Source of the DNA: Kroppenstedtia sanguinis
GTDB lineage: Bacteria; Bacillota; Bacilli; Thermoactinomycetales; DSM-45169
Direction: 5' to 3'
Assembly: GCF_050433445.1 (NCBI RefSeq)
Contig: NZ_JBNPXF010000025.1
Location: 1 to 53,650 of the forward strand
Length of the DNA stretch: 53,650 bases
The position numbers were made by a program, and so were the translations under genes. This document shows positions 26,216 to 34,955 of this stretch, one piece after another. Below the pieces are notes generated by a model, which had not been told where the DNA came from, did not search any database, and saw nothing but the letters and a program-made list of their open reading frames with translations. Position 1 is the first letter of the stretch; every line of letters begins with the position of its first letter.

Positions 26216-26491
26216 AAGAGATTTCAGGCGTGTTAATTAGCCATATTTTAGGCAGGAAATAGGGTCAGGATGGTAGGACGGTGAAGAGCCTTTGCACCCA
26301 TAGGGCACAAGTCTCGCCAGGGTCGCTTTCCGCTCCCGGGTCTCGCTATGCGTTCTTTGCAAGAGATCGTAGCCGTCCCACCATCCCCGTCCCCTCAAGC
26401 CATATTTTACATGGGGGCAATGGGAAGAGCGAGAGGTCAGTTTCGTTTCTACCACCCATTTCCTGGTTAATCAACAGCCCTGAAGAGATTT
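26216..26491 (+). mobile_element. Type-A MITE-like element with 9-bp target duplication
   Basis: The element spans 26225-26482, from CAGGCGTGTTAATTAGCC to GGTTAATCAACAGCCCTG. It is flanked by the perfect repeat AAGAGATTT (26216-26224, 26483-26491). The core cassette is at 26294-26350. An internal inverted pair GGATGGTAGGACGG / CCGTCCCACCATCC brackets the middle. Confidence 0.93.
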
Positions 26492-26587
26492 TTCATTTTC
26501 GATTCATAGTCACGGTGGGACCCCAGCTTTCGAACCCCCGGTGGGGAAGCTATAATAATAACAAATCACTTTATTGGAGGGGACCTT

Positions 26588-27508
26588 ATGTTAGAGTTGA
26601 CGATCGATGAATCCGATGTTCTTTTAAAAGTAGCACACGCTCTATCCTCTGAAGTCAGAATCAATATATTGAAATTATTAAATTATAGGAAAATGAATGT
26701 GAACCAACTGTCAGAAAATCTTTCATTACCTGTTTCAACCATTTCCTTTAACGTGAGGATACTCGAAAAAGCAGGATTGATTTCTACGGAATTACAGCCG
26801 GCTTCCAGGGGAACCATGAAGGTTTGTACTCGAAACTTCGATGATATTCACATGGATTTAAACATGGCTACCGGATATAACAACCCGAAAAACTCCTATC
26901 AAATAGAAATGCCTGTAGGACATTACATAGACTCTGAAATCCACCCCACCTGCGGATTAATTAATACCAATGGGATTCTTAAACCTGAAGATGAACCTTC
27001 ACTTTTCTATCATCCGGAACGGATGTCCGCCCAATTAATCTGGTTTAGAAAAGGCTATGTCAAATACCGATTTCCTTTTCTTGTGCCGGCAGATGCAAAG
27101 CTTGAGTCCATTCAATTTTCAGTGGAACTCTGTTCTGAAGCTCCTCGCTATGATCATGATTGGCCCTCTGATATTACTGTATCGATCAATGGAAATGAGG
27201 TATGCACTTGGACATGCCCCGGTGATTTCGGTGATAGAAGAGGAAGACTAAATCCACATTGGGTTCCTTCGATGCACACTCAGTACGGTTTGTTAAAAAC
27301 ATGGAAAGTCAATGAGAAAGGGACCTTTCTTGACGATATCAAGGTATCGGATGTGACTTTAGAGGACCTTCACCTGAAAGGGGAGAAGTCCGTTTCTTTC
27401 AAAATCGGAGTTAAGGCAGATGCCTCCAATATCGGAGGGATCAATTTGTTTGGCAAGGGGTTCGGGGATCATGATCAAGACATCCTCATGAGACTGATTT
27501 ACTCTTAG
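26588..27508 (+). CDS. Winged-helix regulator with C-terminal beta-rich sensor-like domain
   Basis: A 306-residue protein. Residues ~8-90 are an ArsR-like winged helix (KVAHALSSEVRINILKLL, then VNQLSENLSLPVSTISFNVRIL). Residues ~100-306 form a separate, mostly beta-strand domain with no recognisable enzyme motif (HPTCGLINTNG, DITVSINGNEVCTW, GGINLFGKGFGDHDQD), resembling a sugar-binding or galactose-binding-like sandwich. I infer it controls the carbohydrate transporter and GH2 glycosidase operon directly downstream, probably through the dyad at 27624-27652. GGAGGGG precedes the ATG. A weak hairpin (27518-27549) follows the gene. Confidence 0.75.
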   Translation: MLELTIDESDVLLKVAHALSSEVRINILKLLNYRKMNVNQLSENLSLPVSTISFNVRILEKAGLISTELQPASRGTMKVCTRNFDDIHMDLNMATGYNNPKNSYQIEMPVGHYIDSEIHPTCGLINTNGILKPEDEPSLFYHPERMSAQLIWFRKGYVKYRFPFLVPADAKLESIQFSVELCSEAPRYDHDWPSDITVSINGNEVCTWTCPGDFGDRRGRLNPHWVPSMHTQYGLLKTWKVNEKGTFLDDIKVSDVTLEDLHLKGEKSVSFKIGVKADASNIGGINLFGKGFGDHDQDILMRLIYS

Positions 27509-27580
27509 CTCCCCTATCCATTCGTTGCAAAAGCTACGCAATGAATGGGTTCCCCGTTTCTCAATTTTCTAACAAGTGGG

Positions 27581-27609
27581 TTGACCCAAGGGCATGAAAG
27601 CGTTATATT
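27581..27609 (+). promoter_or_regulatory. Promoter of the sugar ABC transporter operon
   Basis: TTGACC (27581) and TATATT (27604) are 17 bp apart, a good SigA-type promoter. The start of transcription would fall near 27616. The leader is then about 465 nt and contains a type-A short element. Confidence 0.75.
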
Positions 27610-27623
27610 TAATTCGATATAAA

Positions 27624-27652
27624 TGTTTAAAACAAGTTTATTGTATTAAACA
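27624..27652. promoter_or_regulatory. 29-bp dyad, likely repressor operator
   Basis: The arms TGTTTAAAACAA and TTGTATTAAACA are inverted copies with one mismatch in 12 and a 5-bp centre. The dyad sits just downstream of the -10 box, about +8 to +36, where a bound repressor would block elongation. The adjacent wHTH gene is the natural candidate. A smaller dyad TTATAT/ATATAA (27603-27622) overlaps the -10. Confidence 0.7.
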
Positions 27653-27745
27653 CCGTATCAGTTATCATTAAACAACATAGAGAATCAGACGATGGACTGA
27701 CTTCAGAGTTGTGGATTTAATGGAAGGTTTCATCCAGCCTTTCGC

Positions 27746-27965
27746 TCTTCCCCTCAGTCGTGTTGATTAGTCATATCTCAAGTGGGAAATAAGTCGGGAT
27801 GGTGAGATGGTGAACAGCCTTTGCGCTCTTGGCAAGAGATCGTAGCCCTCCCACCATCCTCGTCCCCTCAAACAATATTTTACGATGGGGGCAATGGGCA
27901 GAGAGAAAGGGTCGTTTCGTTCCCATCATCCACTTTAGAGTTCATCATCAGCCCTGTCTTCCCCT
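27746..27965 (+). mobile_element. Short type-A element (no core cassette) in the sugar operon leader
   Basis: The element spans 27755-27956 (202 bp), from CAGTCGTGTTGATTAGTC to a mutated right TIR ending CATCAGCCCTG. It is flanked by the perfect repeat TCTTCCCCT (27746-27754, 27957-27965). The core cassette is missing, with the junction TTTGCGCTCTTGGCAAGAG. It lies between the operon promoter and the lipoprotein gene. Confidence 0.92.
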
Positions 27966-28081
27966 TGGCTTCTGGGGAGTGGAATGGGGTAGATCCGATC
28001 TCTATAGGTGTAAAGGAACTCCCAACCTGCCCCCCAGCCAATGAATCCTGCTGTCCACCAATTTCATGAGGAGTGATGCAG

Positions 28082-29377
28082 GTGAGGAATAAACATTACA
28101 CCGTGTTGCTATGTCTCATACTGTTGTGCGGTCTCATGTCAGGATGCTCCAATCTCGGAATCGCCTCCTCAGCAGATGACAAGATCGAGCTTGAATATTG
28201 GACCTTGTTTGGTGGTGGAGATGCCGAATTCATGAAGGAAATTGTTCAGAAATTTAACGAAACCCATCCTGATATTCATGTAAATTACATCCAATTATCC
28301 TTCGATGATTATTACACCAAGTTAGTCACAGGCATTGCGGCTGGAAAAGCACCTGAAATTGCGGTCTCACATACTTCAAATCTCCCACAGCTTGTTGAAC
28401 TGGGGATTGTGAATGACCTCGATTCCGTTTCCAAGGATGTCGACTGGGACGGGTTCAATCAGAATGTTTTGGAGTCCACCACTTTCGATGGGAAACACTT
28501 TGCCATTCCCCTGGATACCCATCCGATCGCCTTCTATTACAACAAGAAACTTTTGCGGGATGCAGATCTGTTAAATGATCAAGGCCAGCCTGTATTTGAG
28601 GAGACGCCTGAAGGTTTCGTCAATTTTTTGAAAGCGCTTAAAAAAGAATTACCTCCAGACGTTGCTCCTATGTCCTTTCCCACTACAGGCGTCGATTCTT
28701 ATAGACTCTGGTGGTCCTTCTACCATCAGCTTGGCGCAGACGACGTGCTGTCCGATGATTTAAGTTCGGCAGACATCGATCTGGAGAAAGCGGCGATAGC
28801 TACAAATTACACCAAAGATCTATTTTACAAACATCAGGTCATTCCATTGCATATATCTGATTTTTGCCGAACATTCCAAAGTGGAAAAGCCGCTACTTTC
28901 ATATCCGGTGTATGGACAACGGGGATTTGGGAGGACACAGAAGGACTGGATTTCGGTGTGATCCCATTACCGACTATTTTCGATAAGCAGGCAGTGTGGG
29001 GAGATTCACATACACTGTTTTTACCCAAACAGGAGAAGCCTGACCAGGAAAAACAACAGGCCGCACTTACCTTCGCAAGTTTTGTTGCCGAAAACGGACA
29101 AATCTGGGCGAAGGCCGGGCATATCCCTGTAAAACAATCCGTCTATAAGAAAGAGGCCTTCAAAAAACTCCCTCACAGAAGCAAGTATGTAGAAGCCGCC
29201 GATCACGTGGTTTTTCCGAAACGATCCGCCGTAAACGCCCCGGTGGAAACCATTCTGAACAGAAACCTGGATGCCGTCCTGAATGGAGACGCACCGGCTG
29301 AAAAGGCATTCAAAAAAGCAGAGAAGGAGATTCAAGAGCTGTTGGAAAACTCCTTGCTTACACCGGATCAATCCTAA
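28082..29377 (+). CDS. Carbohydrate ABC transporter substrate-binding lipoprotein
   Basis: A 431-residue extracytoplasmic solute-binding protein (SBP_bac_1, CUT1 type) with a lipoprotein signal ending LMSGC. The ELEYWTLFGGGD segment and IPLDTHPIAFYYNKKLL are typical of oligosaccharide-binding members. The sugar is unknown. I prefer GTG at 28082 because AGGAG lies eight bases upstream; the ATG at 28076 is too close to it. It is the first gene of an operon with two permeases and a GH2 glycosidase. No ATPase gene is present, so a shared MsmX-like ATPase elsewhere is expected. Confidence 0.88.
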   Translation: MRNKHYTVLLCLILLCGLMSGCSNLGIASSADDKIELEYWTLFGGGDAEFMKEIVQKFNETHPDIHVNYIQLSFDDYYTKLVTGIAAGKAPEIAVSHTSNLPQLVELGIVNDLDSVSKDVDWDGFNQNVLESTTFDGKHFAIPLDTHPIAFYYNKKLLRDADLLNDQGQPVFEETPEGFVNFLKALKKELPPDVAPMSFPTTGVDSYRLWWSFYHQLGADDVLSDDLSSADIDLEKAAIATNYTKDLFYKHQVIPLHISDFCRTFQSGKAATFISGVWTTGIWEDTEGLDFGVIPLPTIFDKQAVWGDSHTLFLPKQEKPDQEKQQAALTFASFVAENGQIWAKAGHIPVKQSVYKKEAFKKLPHRSKYVEAADHVVFPKRSAVNAPVETILNRNLDAVLNGDAPAEKAFKKAEKEIQELLENSLLTPDQS

Positions 29378-29414
29378 ATCTCCTGGACATCGTGCAGAGA
29401 GAGGTGAATGGCAG

Positions 29415-30281
29415 ATGAAAGGAACAAAATTGTCGGGAAATATAAAAGCAATTCCCTTTTTACTTCCCTTTTTCATTTTCTATGTTGTATTCACCATATT
29501 CCCGATCGTCAAAGGGCTTCAAATGAGTTTTTACGACTGGTCGCTGATTCAAAAAATGGATTTTGTCGGGTTGAAAAACTATATAATGATGTTTCAGGAT
29601 CCCGACTTTTGGTCTTCGCTCTGGAACACGACTTTGTTTACGATTTTATCCACACCAACCATGATTGTACTGGGCCTTTCCCTGGCATTAATGGCCAATA
29701 CCCGCTCGAAATTGCGCGGATTTTTCCGAGGGGCATATTTCCTCCCGTCGATTTTATCCGTATCTGTGATCTCTTATATCGCTATATTTATTCTGCAACC
29801 CTATACTGGGTTTTTGAATTCATTTCTACATCTGATCGGAATCGAAGGCGAGCCCTTGTGGCTGGCTAACTCCACACTTGCGTGGGTATCGATTGTCGGA
29901 GTCACCCTGTGGTGGACCGTTGGATTTAACATGATCTTATTTCTGGCAGCCTTGCAGGAAATTCCAGATTATTTGTACGAGGCAGCAAATATCGACGGTG
30001 CGACCCCCTGGCAAAAGTTCTGGAATATCACGTTTCCCCAATTAATCCCAATCGGCAGAGTCGTCTTGCTTCTGCAAATACTCTCTTCTTATAAAGTGTT
30101 TGCTCAGATCCTGTTAATCACTGGCGGCGGGCCGGGAACAACCACCCGACCACTCATTCAATATATTTATGAAACAGGATTTGATAAGTTTAACCTGGGC
30201 TATGCGGCGACCATGTCCTATGCACTGTTCTTCATCCTGCTGATCCTGTCGTTAATTCAACTGAGAAACCGGTCTGATTAG
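29415..30281 (+). CDS. Carbohydrate ABC transporter permease (MalF-like)
   Basis: A 288-residue membrane protein with six helices. The cytoplasmic EAA loop reads YEAANIDGATPWQKFWNITF and docks the ATPase. The N-terminus (AIPFLLPFFIFYVVFTIFPI) is the first helix. It is a CUT1-family inner-membrane subunit. The ATG at 29415 follows AGAGGTG by eight bases; the longer frame overlaps the lipoprotein gene and is unlikely. It lies 37 bp after the lipoprotein stop and 13 bp before the second permease start. Confidence 0.9.
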   Translation: MKGTKLSGNIKAIPFLLPFFIFYVVFTIFPIVKGLQMSFYDWSLIQKMDFVGLKNYIMMFQDPDFWSSLWNTTLFTILSTPTMIVLGLSLALMANTRSKLRGFFRGAYFLPSILSVSVISYIAIFILQPYTGFLNSFLHLIGIEGEPLWLANSTLAWVSIVGVTLWWTVGFNMILFLAALQEIPDYLYEAANIDGATPWQKFWNITFPQLIPIGRVVLLLQILSSYKVFAQILLITGGGPGTTTRPLIQYIYETGFDKFNLGYAATMSYALFFILLILSLIQLRNRSD

Positions 30282-30294
30282 GGAGTGATATAGG

Positions 30295-31173
30295 TTGGAA
30301 CCGAGAAAAGCGACTGCAGGTCACGTCATCTACACAAGGGCACAGAAAAAACCAAAATGGAACCCAGGCAATATCTTGCGCAACCTGATCCCGTTTATGA
30401 CCGCTGTGCTCTTTATCATTCCACTCATCTGGATGTTTTTTGTATCTCTTAAAAAGCAGGGGAGCGGGATCGGCAATGTACTCCAATGGTTCGCCCCGCC
30501 TTATACATTTGAGAATTACGTCCATGTGATTATGGATACAGATGTGCTTAGATGGCTTGTAAACAGCCTGATTGTCGGCATCATCACGACCCTCGTTACA
30601 CTCATCGTCACTTCACTGGCGGCCTTTGCCATCTCGCAGATTCAGTTCAGTTACAAGAAATTTATTTTCGTATTTTTTCTTGCTGGAATGATGGTTCCAG
30701 GCGAGGCGACAATTATTCCGCTATACCAGATTGTAAAAGACCTCAACCTGCTGGATTCATATGCCGGCTTGATTTTGCCCGGAATTGCTTCACCACTAGG
30801 TGTCATCATTTTAAAGAGTTTCTTCGACGGAGTGCCCAAAGAGGTGATTGAAAGTGCCAAAATGGACGGTTGTTCATTGTTTAAGATCTACTATAAAATA
30901 GTAGTCCCCCTCGCAAAGCCAGCCATCGCATCCATCGCGATTTTTACTTTCATCGGTTCCTGGAATAACTTTTTGTGGCCCTATCTGGCGATTTTCTCGG
31001 AAAATTTGTATACGCTTCCAATCGGTATCCCAACATTCAATTCTAACTATTCCCAGGATTATATTGTGCCGATGACGGTGAATGCGGTAGCTTCAATACC
31101 CGTGATCATTGCATTCTTTTTCTTCGAAAAACAGATTGTTAAAGGAATCAGTTTTACCGGGATTAAAGGGTGA
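30295..31173 (+). CDS. Carbohydrate ABC transporter permease (MalG-like)
   Basis: A 292-residue membrane protein, the MalG-type partner of the upstream permease. Six helices are visible, and the EAA loop reads EVIESAKMDGCSLFKIYYKI. The start is TTG at 30295, nine bases after GGGAG. Its stop (TGA, 31171-31173) lies inside the left target duplication of a type-A insertion, so the element entered exactly at the gene's end without changing the protein. Confidence 0.9.
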   Translation: MEPRKATAGHVIYTRAQKKPKWNPGNILRNLIPFMTAVLFIIPLIWMFFVSLKKQGSGIGNVLQWFAPPYTFENYVHVIMDTDVLRWLVNSLIVGIITTLVTLIVTSLAAFAISQIQFSYKKFIFVFFLAGMMVPGEATIIPLYQIVKDLNLLDSYAGLILPGIASPLGVIILKSFFDGVPKEVIESAKMDGCSLFKIYYKIVVPLAKPAIASIAIFTFIGSWNNFLWPYLAIFSENLYTLPIGIPTFNSNYSQDYIVPMTVNAVASIPVIIAFFFFEKQIVKGISFTGIKG

Positions 31174-31389
31174 AACGCAGGCGTGTTGATTAGCCCTATT
31201 TTAGGCAGGAAATAAGGTCGGGATGGTGGGACGGTGGAGAGCCTTTGCGCTCTTTGCAAGAGATCGTAGCCGTCCCACCATCCCCGTCCCCTCAAGCGAT
31301 ATTTTACGATGGGGGTAATAGAAAGAGCGAAAGGTCAATTTCGTTTCCACCACCCATTTCCCGGTTAATCAACAGCCCTAGGTGAAACA
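31169..31389 (+). mobile_element. Short type-A element between permease and GH2 genes
   Basis: The element spans 31178-31380 (203 bp), from CAGGCGTGTTGATTAGCC to GGTTAATCAACAGCCCTA. Direct repeats GGTGAAACG (31169-31177) and GGTGAAACA (31381-31389) match 8/9. The core cassette is missing, with junction TTTGCGCTCTTTGCAAGAG. Removing it leaves the permease and glycosidase genes ~40 bp apart, a normal operon spacing. Confidence 0.93.
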
Positions 31390-31420
31390 GATCCTATCAC
31401 AATTAAAAGGGGTAGATATT

Positions 31421-33181
31421 GTGCAAACAGATCAAACCATTCCGACTCACTATCCGCGGCCGCAATTTAAAAGAAAAGAGTGGGTAAACCTGAACGGCAA
31501 CTGGAATTTTGATTTTGACGACAAGGATTTAGGCGAACAGGAAAAGTGGTTTTTGAAACATCGCTATCACCGTGAAATTAGGGTTCCCTTCACCTATGAA
31601 TCCAAAGCAAGCGGGATCGGTGAAGAATCCTTTCATCCCTATGTATGGTACCAGCGATCTTTTGAAGTTCCGGAGCTGGAACCCGAACAACGCCTCCTCC
31701 TCCATTTTAACGCATCCGACTACATAACGAAGGTGTGGGTGGATGGCCAGTTCGTTGGACGACATCAGGGGGGCTACACGAAATTCTCATTTGATATCAC
31801 GAATTATCTACAAAATGCAAGGGAACACGAACTCGTCGTGAAAGTGGAAGACAGCCAGAGCTGCGATCAGCCTCGCGGCAAGCAACGCTGGATTAACGAA
31901 AACTTTGGGTGCTGGTATGTGCAAACAACGGGAATCTGGCAAACAGTCTGGCTGGAGTTAGTTCATGAAAGTCATCTCGAATCGGTGCAGATCACACCGG
32001 ATATAGATACCAGCTCTGTTTCCTTTGTATATCAAGTGGCTGAACAAGCCAAACGGGATGATCTTCGCATTCAAACGGATATTTATTTTGAAGGAAAGCC
32101 GGTTAAATCATTCAGCCAACATGTGGACACTTCTTCCCCTGAATTAAAAGTGAATTTAGCAAGCTCCGCCGGTGGGGAATGGAAAGTGAAACTATGGCAC
32201 CCACAGCATCCGCATCTGTATGATGTCATTTTTACTCTGTATCAGGGAGAAACCCTTGTTGATCGAGTTGAATCTTACTTCGGAATGCGGAAGGTATCCA
32301 TTGAAAACGGTCAGGTCTTACTGAATAACTCACCAATCTATCAGAAACTCCTTCTAGACCAGGGATATTGGCCGGATACGATGTTGACCCCGCCGTCGGA
32401 AGAAGTGATGATTGAAGATATTGATAAAACCATCGAGATGGGCTTTAACGGAGTTCGCAAACACCAGAAAGTTGAAGATCCTTGCTTTTTATATTGGTGT
32501 GATAAAAAGGGACTGCTCGTCTGGTCCGAGGTGGCCGCTACCTACGAATTTTCTCGGGAAGCTATCGATAACTTTACTAAGGAATGGATCGATATTGTTC
32601 AACAGAACTATAACCATCCATCCATTATTACCTGGGTGCCTTTTAACGAATCCTGGGGTGTGAAAAACATCTTTACTGACGAAAGACAACAAAAGTTCAC
32701 AGAAGCGATTTACTATCTGACGAAGTCTCTAGATGCCATGCGTCCCGTGATCGTGAATGACGGCTGGGAGCATACGGTATCTGATATTATTGCGCTCCAC
32801 GATTATGAAGAATTCGGGGAAGTGTTTTCCCAGCGCTATGCCGACAAAGATAAAATTGTAAACAACGAGATATCACACAATCTGCAAAAGTTCGCGATGG
32901 CCAAGGGATACAACTACCAAGGTCAACCCATTATTATAAGCGAATACGGCGGGATTGCGTTCGAAGCTGAACAGGGTTGGGGCTACGGAAACCAGGTCGC
33001 AACAGAAGAAGAATTTTTGCGCCGTTATGAAGCGATCACAGCGGCCATCAAAAATTGCGAGTACATCTCAGGATATTGCTATACCCAAATTACAGATGTT
33101 CAGCAGGAAATTAACGGGCTACTCACTGAAGACAGAAAACCGAAAATCAGCCTGGAAAAGATTCGCAAAATCAATAGTTGA
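31421..33181 (+). CDS. Glycoside hydrolase family 2 enzyme
   Basis: A 586-residue exo-acting glycosidase with the GH2 three-part layout: sugar-binding domain (starting near YPRPQFKRKEWVNLNGNW), immunoglobulin-like domain, and TIM barrel. The catalytic pair is visible: acid/base Glu410 in PFNESWG and nucleophile Glu508 in ISEYGG. There is no signal peptide, so it acts on sugars imported by the upstream ABC system. Beta-galactosidase, beta-glucuronidase or beta-mannosidase cannot be distinguished. I start at GTG 31421, eight bases after AAAAGGGG. The in-frame GTG at 31382 lies in the MITE target duplication and cannot be the original start. Confidence 0.88.
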   Translation: MQTDQTIPTHYPRPQFKRKEWVNLNGNWNFDFDDKDLGEQEKWFLKHRYHREIRVPFTYESKASGIGEESFHPYVWYQRSFEVPELEPEQRLLLHFNASDYITKVWVDGQFVGRHQGGYTKFSFDITNYLQNAREHELVVKVEDSQSCDQPRGKQRWINENFGCWYVQTTGIWQTVWLELVHESHLESVQITPDIDTSSVSFVYQVAEQAKRDDLRIQTDIYFEGKPVKSFSQHVDTSSPELKVNLASSAGGEWKVKLWHPQHPHLYDVIFTLYQGETLVDRVESYFGMRKVSIENGQVLLNNSPIYQKLLLDQGYWPDTMLTPPSEEVMIEDIDKTIEMGFNGVRKHQKVEDPCFLYWCDKKGLLVWSEVAATYEFSREAIDNFTKEWIDIVQQNYNHPSIITWVPFNESWGVKNIFTDERQQKFTEAIYYLTKSLDAMRPVIVNDGWEHTVSDIIALHDYEEFGEVFSQRYADKDKIVNNEISHNLQKFAMAKGYNYQGQPIIISEYGGIAFEAEQGWGYGNQVATEEEFLRRYEAITAAIKNCEYISGYCYTQITDVQQEINGLLTEDRKPKISLEKIRKINS

Positions 33182-33188
33182 TATCGAA

Positions 33189-33221
33189 CTCACAGTGCTT
33201 GTCTAAGCACTGTGAGGTTTT
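33189..33221 (+). terminator. Terminator after the GH2 gene
   Basis: Perfect stem CTCACAGTGCTT / AAGCACTGTGAG with loop GTCT (33189-33216), then GTTTTT. It lies between the GH2 and YesL-like genes, so the latter is partly uncoupled from the operon. Confidence 0.88.
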
Positions 33222-33250
33222 TAATACTGCAACTGAAGGGGATGGGAGAT

Positions 33251-33886
33251 GTGGAATTCGGCAAAGGGATGTCACGTATATTTAATATCTGTGACTGGAT
33301 CATGAAATTAGCCATAGTTAATCTGCTATGGCTGGTGTTTACCATCGCAGGTTTGGTCATTTTTGGTGTAGCTCCAGCGACCGTGGCTATGTTTTCCGTG
33401 ATCAGAAAATGGATCATGGGCGAAGAAGACATTCCAATTTTTAAAAGCTTTTGGAAGTATTATCGAACGGATTTTCTGAAATCAAATCTTCTGGGTCTTA
33501 CTTTTTTCCTGATCGGCTGTATTTTGTATGTAGACTTAAAGTTTGCGCTGGATTATGAAGGTTCTTTTAGCACCGTTTTTCTTGTGCCGGTAATCCTCGC
33601 ATGCGCCAGTTATTTATTGACACTTGCCTACTTGTTTCCCGTATTTGTTCACTACGAATGGCCTGGTTTTAAACAATGCATCCAAAATGCCTTTCTGATT
33701 GGCATCGCCCAGTTGCCCTCCACTCTTCTCATGATCGGCGGCGTTTTTTTATCTTATCTTCTCTTCCGATTTATGCCGGTGACGCTGTTGTTTTACTGTG
33801 CGAGCTTGATCGGTTATTTCCTTTACCGGAGCGCCCACCGGGCATTTCTGAAAATCGAGCGAGCAAAGGCCGCGGAAGAAATGTGA
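33251..33886 (+). CDS. YesL-like (DUF624) membrane protein
   Basis: A membrane protein of 211 residues with five to six helices. The start MSRIFNICDWIMKLAIVNLLW and the segment GVAPATVAMFSVIRKW are the DUF624/YesL pattern. The family is commonly encoded beside MalFG-type sugar transporters, as here, but its function is not known. The GTG at 33251 is nine bases after AAGGGG; an ATG at 33242 abuts that ribosome site, and the ATG at 33212 falls inside the upstream terminator. Confidence 0.8.
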   Translation: MEFGKGMSRIFNICDWIMKLAIVNLLWLVFTIAGLVIFGVAPATVAMFSVIRKWIMGEEDIPIFKSFWKYYRTDFLKSNLLGLTFFLIGCILYVDLKFALDYEGSFSTVFLVPVILACASYLLTLAYLFPVFVHYEWPGFKQCIQNAFLIGIAQLPSTLLMIGGVFLSYLLFRFMPVTLLFYCASLIGYFLYRSAHRAFLKIERAKAAEEM

Positions 33887-34020
33887 TGATTATGATGACG
33901 TGTGTGCGATCCTGAGTAGGCAACACATCTCCCTCTCTAGAAGCGTTGTGATTTACATCGATCTTGGACGGTCAGGATGGGATTGCACCTATCGAACCCT
34001 ATTTGATCGGTCATTGCGTG

Positions 34021-34055
34021 AAGCCGCATTATTCCGTTCAACAATGCGGCTTTTC
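34021..34055. terminator. Terminator after the YesL-like gene
   Basis: Stem AAGCCGCATT / AATGCGGCTT with a ~14-nt loop, then TTCTT. It lies between convergent genes. The other ~240 bp of this gap show nothing I can name. Confidence 0.75.
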
Positions 34056-34162
34056 TTAACAAATAGTTGTTTATTTTTACCAACAATTCATAAACAACCC
34101 AAAAAAAGTTGCAAAAAAGATGTTTTCGTTACTAAACAATCGCTCCCTATTCTTAAAAATCA

Positions 34163-34696
34163 CTATTTTATTGATTTCACGATATTTTTTGCATCCACCA
34201 AAGATAATCCGTATCTCTCCCTTAATGTTTTAATCGTCTGTATCTCTGTCATTGACTTCATCATTTCATTTGCTTCCACTTTCAAATCATCATATTCGGA
34301 AGTCCTTGCGAATGAATCATTTAAACTATCGTCTATTCTATTGATTACACTGCTAAATGCAATAACAACAGGAAATAAAGATAGAATTACAGCAATCCAT
34401 TCAACCACAGTTTTAAGGGCTCCTTGAAGATGAAAAACATCATGTATCAGATAATTAGCGAGTTGGATCAGTCCGAACACAATGGCAACAGATACGATAA
34501 ACGAAAATACAACTAACATGATCTGGGACACTGACAACCGTTTCAACTTTTTAATCTTGCCGTTGCCAAGCGAAAAACAAAGAAAAGCTGCAGATAATAA
34601 CACTAACTGCCAATCCGTATATCCATACCAAACCCATAAAGCAACCATACCCCAAATTAAAATCCATCCGGTTAGATTGAAAAATTTTATATTCAT
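34163..34696 (-). CDS. Hypothetical membrane protein with L7/L12-like C-terminus
   Basis: A 177-residue protein. Helices lie at ~8-42 (two closely spaced), ~55-80 and ~95-115. The last ~35 residues (IQTIKTLRERYGLSLVDAKNIVKSIK) look like the C-terminal helix-turn fold of ribosomal protein L7/L12, a domain seen in many uncharacterised small proteins. No function is assigned. The ATG at 34694-34696 has AAAGGGG upstream at long spacing. The gene is AT-richer than its neighbours, which may reflect transfer. Confidence 0.6.
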   Translation of the reverse strand: MNIKFFNLTGWILIWGMVALWVWYGYTDWQLVLLSAAFLCFSLGNGKIKKLKRLSVSQIMLVVFSFIVSVAIVFGLIQLANYLIHDVFHLQGALKTVVEWIAVILSLFPVVIAFSSVINRIDDSLNDSFARTSEYDDLKVEANEMMKSMTEIQTIKTLRERYGLSLVDAKNIVKSIK

Positions 34697-34853
34697 TTCA
34701 ACAACATTCCCCTTTTGGCTGGCGTTACACAAGATAACTATAGAAAATTGATCTGCCTATACAGTTCCTTGTCCAGACAGATAACTTTTTTATTACTCAA
34801 CATAATCTGGCCCGTTTGCGCTATACTCTTATCTTACTTTTACCATAAGAAAC

Positions 34854-34880
34854 CCCTTTAGACAAATTTCGTCTAAAGGG
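34854..34880. terminator. Terminator after glmS
   Basis: Stem CCCTTTAGAC / GTCTAAAGGG with loop AAATTTC, about 75 bp past the glmS stop. On the minus strand GTTTCTTA follows. Confidence 0.75.
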
Positions 34881-34955
34881 ATAAAACGGTGCAACTTTAT
34901 TTTAAACGGTACGACTTTTTTCACTCAATAACATTGAAGAGGCAATAGTTCCCCC

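Noticed and set aside
26281..26610. Frames such as MKSLCTHRAQVSPGSL inside the repeats (also at 22390, 24316 and 46090)
   Set aside because: The same peptide recurs only because the core cassette recurs. Frames end at different element positions, lack ribosome sites and are broken in other copies.
33900..34427. 175-residue plus-strand frame across 33.9-34.4 kb
   Set aside because: It overlaps the minus-strand L7/L12-like gene, runs through a terminator hairpin and has no domain.
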